Shown: in pieces, positions 15,589 to 19,643 of the stretch
How positions within the stretch are numbered: the stretch's first letter is position 1
Layout of the letters: the number at the start of each line of letters is the position of its first letter
Assembly: GCA_024691465.1 (NCBI GenBank)
Contig: JAILNO010000129.1
Location: 1-19,643 of the forward strand
Direction: 5' to 3'
Length of the DNA stretch: 19,643 nucleotides
Source of the DNA: Pseudobutyrivibrio sp.
GTDB lineage: Bacteria; Bacillota_A; Clostridia; Lachnospirales; Lachnospiraceae
Notes under the pieces: generated by a model
What the model was told of the DNA's origin: nothing
Seen by the model: the letters and a program-made list of their open reading frames with translations, nothing else
The model's database searches: none
Translations under genes and position numbers: made by a program

Positions 15589-16893
15589 ATGAGAATGTAC
15601 GATTTAATCGAAAAGAAAAAGCTTGGAGAGGAGCTATCCACAGAGGAGATTTATCACATTGTGAATGGATACACTGATGGAAGTATCCCTGATTATCAGA
15701 TTTCTGCTCTTCTTATGGCTATTTATTTTAAAGGAATGAATGTTAGAGAGCGCTATGATCTTACTATGGCTATGCGCGATTCTGGAGATATTCTGGATCT
15801 TTCTTCTATAGATGGTGTCAAGATTGATAAGCACTCTACAGGAGGAGTAGGCGACAAGGTTACACTTGTACTTGGCCCTATTATTGCATCTATTGGTGTG
15901 CCTGTAGCTAAGATGAGTGGTCGTGGCTTGGGGCATACTGGTGGTACTATTGATAAGCTTGAAGCTTTTCCTGGTTTCAATGGAGCGCTTTCTGAGGATG
16001 AGTTTATTAAACAGGTTAATGATATTAAGATTGCTGTCACAGGACAGTCTAAGAATCTCGCGCCTGCGGATAAGAAGCTCTATGCTCTTAGAGATGTAAC
16101 AGCTACTGTTGATGAGATTTCTCTTATTACAGGTTCTATTATGTCTAAGAAGCTTGCTGCAGGAACAGATGCCATCGTTCTCGATGTTACTGTAGGCGAC
16201 GGAGCCTTCATGAAGAATAAGGAATCTGCTCTTGAACTTGCTAAGTCTATGGTTGATATAGGCAAGAGAGCCGACAAGAAAATTGCTGCAGTTCTTACTA
16301 ATATGGATGAGCCTCTTGGCTACGCTGTAGGTAATAATCTAGAGGTTATTGAAGCTATCAATGCTCTTAAGGGACAGGGACCTGAGGATCTCATGGAGGT
16401 TGTATATGAGCTTGGTTCTCAGATGATTGTTTTCTCAGGTATCGAGACTGACAAAGCTAAAGCTAAAGCTCTTATGGCTGAGGCTGTTTCAGATGGCGCA
16501 GCTCTTAATAAGTTTATTGAATTCATTAATGCTCAAGGGGGAGATGCTAGTTATGCATCTAATCCTGATTTATTTACACCAGCTAAGTACATTATTCCAG
16601 TTGAGGCTACTAGCGACGGATTTATTCATGCACTTAAGGCTGAGACTTTCGGCCTGGCATCTATGTCACTTGGCGGTGGCCGCGAGACGTTTGATGATGT
16701 CATTGATATGTCAGTTGGTATAGTCCTTTGCAAGAAGGTGGGCGATACTATTAAGAAGGGCGAGCCTATTTGTTATATTCATGCTAATGACGAGGCTAAG
16801 GCTGCTCGCGCAAAAGAGATGATTTACTCAGCTACTGAGATATCTCCTGAATCATGTGATCATATGAAGTTAATTATTGATATTGTTGAATAG
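15589..16893 (+). CDS. pdp: Pyrimidine-nucleoside phosphorylase
   Basis: This enzyme cleaves thymidine, uridine or deoxyuridine with phosphate to give the free base and (deoxy)ribose-1-phosphate, feeding nucleoside salvage. The 434 residues match the Firmicute pyrimidine-nucleoside phosphorylase family, which is broader in substrate than Gram-negative thymidine phosphorylase. The substrate/phosphate-binding KHSTGGVGDK begins at K81, and the family signature SGRGLGHTGGTIDKLE follows. Later landmarks are SKKLAAGTDAIVLDV, TNMDEPLGYAVGN and the C-terminal lipoyl-like hammerhead with SLGGGRETFDDVIDMSVG. ATG 15589 has AAGGGG at 15573-15578, ten bases upstream. The stop is one base from the preferred phoH start, implying coupling with the phoH-ybeY genes. 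Thymidine-specific DeoA is a less likely alternative. Confidence 0.94.
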   Translation: MRMYDLIEKKKLGEELSTEEIYHIVNGYTDGSIPDYQISALLMAIYFKGMNVRERYDLTMAMRDSGDILDLSSIDGVKIDKHSTGGVGDKVTLVLGPIIASIGVPVAKMSGRGLGHTGGTIDKLEAFPGFNGALSEDEFIKQVNDIKIAVTGQSKNLAPADKKLYALRDVTATVDEISLITGSIMSKKLAAGTDAIVLDVTVGDGAFMKNKESALELAKSMVDIGKRADKKIAAVLTNMDEPLGYAVGNNLEVIEAINALKGQGPEDLMEVVYELGSQMIVFSGIETDKAKAKALMAEAVSDGAALNKFIEFINAQGGDASYASNPDLFTPAKYIIPVEATSDGFIHALKAETFGLASMSLGGGRETFDDVIDMSVGIVLCKKVGDTIKKGEPICYIHANDEAKAARAKEMIYSATEISPESCDHMKLIIDIVE

Positions 16894-16894
16894 A

Positions 16895-17881
16895 ATGGAT
16901 GATTATAAGTTAAGCATTAACATTCCCGCAGAACATATTAATAATATCTTTGGAATGCTTGATAGGAATATTAAAGCGATTGAAAAGGGAATGAATATTT
17001 CCTTTCTGCAAAGAGATGATGTGATTGTTGTTAGCGGTGAGAAGGAGCATGTGGAACACGGTATAATTGTGGTGGATGAGCTCCTTTCCCTTTCTAAAAA
17101 GGGTAATATTATTTCAATAGGGGATGTTAATTATATTATGTCAATCGAACAAGAAAAAATAGAAAATCACGATGTGTCTGAGGCTAGAGGCGAGATTATA
17201 TGTCACACCACTACTGGTAAGCCTGTAGCTCCTAAGACACTTGGTCAGAAGAAATATGTGGATGCCATCACCGATAATATGATTGTTTTTGGTGTAGGTC
17301 CTGCAGGTACAGGTAAGACTTATCTTGCTATGGCTAAGGCTATTACAGCTTTTAAGAATGAAGAGGTTTCTCGTATCATTCTTACCAGACCTGCCATAGA
17401 AGCAGGAGAGAAGCTTGGATTCCTTCCAGGCGACTTACAGAGCAAGGTTGATCCTTATCTCAGGCCTTTATATGATGCACTTTATCAGATTATGGGTGCT
17501 GAGGCTTTTCAGCGCAATATGGAAAAGGGGCTTATAGAAGTTGCACCGTTAGCATATATGAGAGGTCGTACATTGGATAACGCCTTCATTATTCTAGATG
17601 AGGCGCAGAATACCACACCTGCTCAGATGAAGATGTTTCTTACTAGAATTGGCTTTGGCTCTAAGGCGGTTATTACTGGTGATAAGACTCAGAAAGATTT
17701 ACCAACAGGTGTTAAATCTGGCTTAGATGATGCTATGTCAGTTCTCAAGAATATAGATGATATTAAGATATGCAATTTGGATTCTAAGGATGTTGTTAGA
17801 CATCCATTAGTTCAGAAGATTGTTAATGCATACGAGATACACGATAAAAAATCCGAAGGAAAAGCAAAAAGGGCGAAATAA
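16895..17881 (+). CDS. phoH: PhoH-like ATPase (YbeZ-type)
   Basis: This is a P-loop ATPase related to superfamily 1 helicase cores, genetically and physically linked to the endoribonuclease YbeY in other bacteria. With the start used here it has 328 residues. An N-terminal KH-like region occupies about 1-80, followed by the PhoH domain (about 110-320). Walker A GPAGTGKT is at 135-142, and ILTRPAIEAGEKLGFLPGDL follows. Walker B IILDEAQN has D235 and E236, and the C-terminal sensor region holds AVITGDKTQKDLP. The frame stays open upstream to a TTG at 16877 inside pdp, but ATG 16895, one base after the pdp stop, gives the more natural N terminus; neither has a clear ribosome binding site. The stop shares one base with the next start (TAATG). 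Confidence 0.93.
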   Translation: MDDYKLSINIPAEHINNIFGMLDRNIKAIEKGMNISFLQRDDVIVVSGEKEHVEHGIIVVDELLSLSKKGNIISIGDVNYIMSIEQEKIENHDVSEARGEIICHTTTGKPVAPKTLGQKKYVDAITDNMIVFGVGPAGTGKTYLAMAKAITAFKNEEVSRIILTRPAIEAGEKLGFLPGDLQSKVDPYLRPLYDALYQIMGAEAFQRNMEKGLIEVAPLAYMRGRTLDNAFIILDEAQNTTPAQMKMFLTRIGFGSKAVITGDKTQKDLPTGVKSGLDDAMSVLKNIDDIKICNLDSKDVVRHPLVQKIVNAYEIHDKKSEGKAKRAK

Positions 17882-19074
17882 TGAAATGGACAAATAGATT
17901 CTCTTCTATGAGAGTTGGTTACGGCATTGCCATACTTGTTATTTTTATTTTGGCTAACACACTTATGTGTTCACTGTCGTCTGTTTTAGTTGATAAATAT
18001 ACTTGCATTATTGCAATAGATATCTGCTTCATTTGTTTGTTTTTACTTTTAATCGTTAGAAGGAGATTAGAAGGGAGGTTGCCTGAAGATAATTATATTT
18101 CCTATGGCAAGATTGCTTTTGTTATTGCTCTAGAGTGGGCTATTGTTATTATATCTACTCAGCTGGCTCCAGATTTCTTCGCACCCCTTATAGTTCTTCC
18201 GATTATTGCAAGTGCAGTTATGGATGATAGTCTATCTGCTTCTCTTAGCATGTATCTAGTTATAATGGCTTCCATTTGTTTGGATTACAGTAATTATGTG
18301 GTCATTTGCTATGTAACTATGGTAGCTTTTGGGCTTATCCTTTCTTCTTTCCTAAAGAAAGGAGAGACCATTCAGAAATTATATGCGCTGATTTGTTTGT
18401 TTGCAGTTACTACTTTAGTTTCTATTGTTTTTTACTATTTCAATTATATAGAGCTTAATCTATTAGTGCTTTTCTATGGCTTGATGGACGGCGTAATAGC
18501 CTGCGGGATAGCGGCTGTTTTATTTCCGCTTCTTAACAAGTATGTATACAGGACTAAAGCTATCATATATGAAGATTTCTTAGATCCTGATTATGTACTA
18601 TATAACGAGATTAGGAAGTTCTCAACCATTGAGTATCAGCATGCACTTAGATTGTCCAGACTATCTAGGAAGTGCGCAAGTGCAATTAATGCGAATGCCG
18701 ATTTAGCAGCCATGGCAGGCTTTTATTATCGCTTAGGTAAGATTGAGGGCGAGCCTATGATTGATAATGCTATTAAGATAGCGAATAATCATTGCTTTCC
18801 TTTTGATGCTGTACAGATACTTGCAGAGTATGGTGGTATAGTTCTTTTACCTAGCACTAAGGAATCTGCTATTGTTCATATGGTAGATTCTGTTGTTACT
18901 AAAGTAGAGCTATTTGATTCAGACTCCATGAGTAGTTCTTGGAATCAGAATATGGTTATATATCAGACCATCAATGAATTATCTCAGAAGGGATTTTATG
19001 ACAATTCTGGCCTGACCATGAATCAATTCTTAATAATTAGAGAAATTCTTGCAAACGAGGACATTTTAGCATGA
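17881..19074 (+). CDS. PgpH-like polytopic protein with degenerate HD domain (probable pseudo-phosphodiesterase)
   Basis: The 397-residue protein has seven or eight hydrophobic segments between about residues 12 and 221, then a soluble C-terminal domain (about 230-397). The position between phoH and ybeY is where Firmicutes carry pgpH, the 7TM-HD cyclic-di-AMP phosphodiesterase. The membrane part (APLIVLPIIASAVMDDSL, FYGLMDGVIACGIAAVLFPL) and the segment EYQHALRLSRLS resemble PgpH. The large extracellular 7TMR-HDED domain is missing: only a few residues separate the first two helices. The HD signature is lost as well, with R284-L285 where GxYYHDIGK-type sequences have His-Asp, and E316-Y317 where a His-His-Gly pair is expected. 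H254 and D336 remain. The start overlaps phoH by one base with AAAGGG at 17868-17873, and the end overlaps ybeY by four bases. Catalysis is unlikely; a sensing or scaffolding role is inferred. Confidence 0.8.
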   Translation: MKWTNRFSSMRVGYGIAILVIFILANTLMCSLSSVLVDKYTCIIAIDICFICLFLLLIVRRRLEGRLPEDNYISYGKIAFVIALEWAIVIISTQLAPDFFAPLIVLPIIASAVMDDSLSASLSMYLVIMASICLDYSNYVVICYVTMVAFGLILSSFLKKGETIQKLYALICLFAVTTLVSIVFYYFNYIELNLLVLFYGLMDGVIACGIAAVLFPLLNKYVYRTKAIIYEDFLDPDYVLYNEIRKFSTIEYQHALRLSRLSRKCASAINANADLAAMAGFYYRLGKIEGEPMIDNAIKIANNHCFPFDAVQILAEYGGIVLLPSTKESAIVHMVDSVVTKVELFDSDSMSSSWNQNMVIYQTINELSQKGFYDNSGLTMNQFLIIREILANEDILA

Positions 19075-19568
19075 CAATTTTTATTGAAAGTGAAACTGAG
19101 ACAGATTTCGATTTTGACTATGAACAAGTGGCTAAGGATGTAGTAAATACAGCCATAGACTATATGGAATTCCCATTCGAGGCTGAGGTTAGTATTACGC
19201 TCACTGATGATGAGGGAATTCAGGTAATTAACAAGGAGTTTAGAAACATAGACTCCCCTACAGATGTCTTGTCATTCCCTATGATTGAGTATTCTACAGC
19301 TGGTGATTTCAGTCATATTGAAGAGGATGATGATTTATTTAACCCTGAGACAGGAGAAGTAATTCTTGGAGATGTAGTTCTTAATATTCCTCGTATTTAC
19401 AAGCAATCTGAGGAATACGGACATTCAGTACTTCGAGAGTACGCTTTTCTTATAGCCCATAGTATGTTACATTTATTTGGGTTTGATCATATGACAGAGG
19501 CGGATGCTACTGTCATGGAAGATAAACAAAAAGAGATACTTAATATACTTAATATCTCTAGAGATTAA
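19071..19568 (+). CDS. ybeY: Endoribonuclease YbeY, rRNA maturation factor
   Basis: YbeY is a zinc metalloendoribonuclease needed for 16S rRNA 3'-end maturation and ribosome quality control. The product has 165 residues, typical of Firmicutes. The metal-binding H3xH5xH motif is intact in AHSMLHLFGFDH, where the usual HG after the first His reads HS. Family segments upstream include IQVINKEFRNIDSPTDVLSFP and GEVILGDVVLNIPRI. The ATG overlaps the upstream stop (ATGA) with GAGG at 19057-19060 ten bases before it, so translation is probably coupled to the PgpH-like gene and phoH. An acidic stretch, EEDDDLF, is inserted between the DVLSFP and GEVILGD blocks, as is common in clostridial members. 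Assignment is secure. Confidence 0.96.
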   Translation: MTIFIESETETDFDFDYEQVAKDVVNTAIDYMEFPFEAEVSITLTDDEGIQVINKEFRNIDSPTDVLSFPMIEYSTAGDFSHIEEDDDLFNPETGEVILGDVVLNIPRIYKQSEEYGHSVLREYAFLIAHSMLHLFGFDHMTEADATVMEDKQKEILNILNISRD

Positions 19569-19588
19569 TGAAAAGGAGACACTAATCT

Positions 19589-19643
19589 ATGAAAAAACAA
19601 TTGGTAGCCTCAATGCTTGCACTTACCATGTGTGCATCGTTGA
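19589..19643 (+). CDS. 5' end of a probably exported protein (truncated by window)
   Basis: Only 18 codons are present. The peptide begins MKKQLVASMLALTMCASL: two lysines followed by a hydrophobic stretch, which is the n- and h-region of a signal peptide. A cysteine at residue 15 is not preceded by a standard lipobox (Leu-Thr-Met-Cys), so a lipoprotein cleavage site, if any, would lie farther on. AAAAGGAG at 19571-19578 is ten bases before the ATG, a strong site. The gene starts 20 bases after ybeY. Firmicutes often have dgkA, cdd or era here, so this exported protein may mark the end of that conserved cluster. Function cannot be told. Confidence 0.6.
   Translation, partial: MKKQLVASMLALTMCASL

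Noticed and set aside
16877..16894. TTG start for phoH inside pdp
   Set aside because: It adds six residues with no ribosome binding site; the ATG one base after the pdp stop is a more ordinary start. This remains a low-certainty choice.
19568..19585. Five-codon frame (MKRRH) overlapping the ybeY stop
   Set aside because: It has no ribosome binding site of its own and coincides with the ribosome binding site of the next gene; chance occurrence.

Overview
The window is a densely packed stretch of chromosome with every recognised gene on the + strand. It looks like a low-GC Firmicute of class Clostridia, most likely family Lachnospiraceae. The grounds are A/T-ending codons, strong AGGAGG-type ribosome binding sites, occasional TTG starts, and Firmicute gene orders: rpsO-pnp, ABC-F(ydiF)-rex, and phoH-(pgpH position)-ybeY. 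There are no phage, transposon, CRISPR, tRNA or rRNA features. This is housekeeping sequence with some lineage-specific genes.

Layout: (1) The 3' end of rpsO and its terminator, a leader that can fold into a long rod-like RNA, pnp (polynucleotide phosphorylase) and a strong terminator. An ABC-F ATPase (ydiF-like) begins 11 bases past that terminator. (2) A consensus sigma-A promoter, with what reads as a Rex operator over its -35, drives rex and an unrecognised coiled-coil acidic protein; a terminator ends the unit. (3) A membrane-anchored CBS-pair/CorC-like protein. (4) yebC with its own near-consensus promoter, then glgA (glycogen synthase) and a terminator. (5) ftsK/spoIIIE, fhs (formate-tetrahydrofolate ligase) and a zinc-ribbon/TM/TPR/chitobiase-C-like membrane protein, tightly packed. 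(6) A 197-base hairpin-rich gap with a terminator, then rlmH (possibly leaderless), pdp, phoH, a polytopic protein resembling a cut-down inactive PgpH, ybeY, and the first codons of a probably exported protein.

Many genes concern the ribosome or RNA: S15, PNPase, ABC-F, YebC, RlmH, PhoH and YbeY. The rest cover redox sensing (Rex), carbon storage (GlgA), one-carbon metabolism (Fhs), nucleoside salvage (Pdp) and chromosome segregation (FtsK). No wholly new multi-gene system is evident. The observations most worth following are the degenerate PgpH-like protein between phoH and ybeY, the structured pnp leader, the Rex-autoregulated operon with an unknown coiled-coil partner, and the zinc-ribbon/TPR/CHB_HEX protein. 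All assignments were made by reading the sequence and recognising families; no database search was run.
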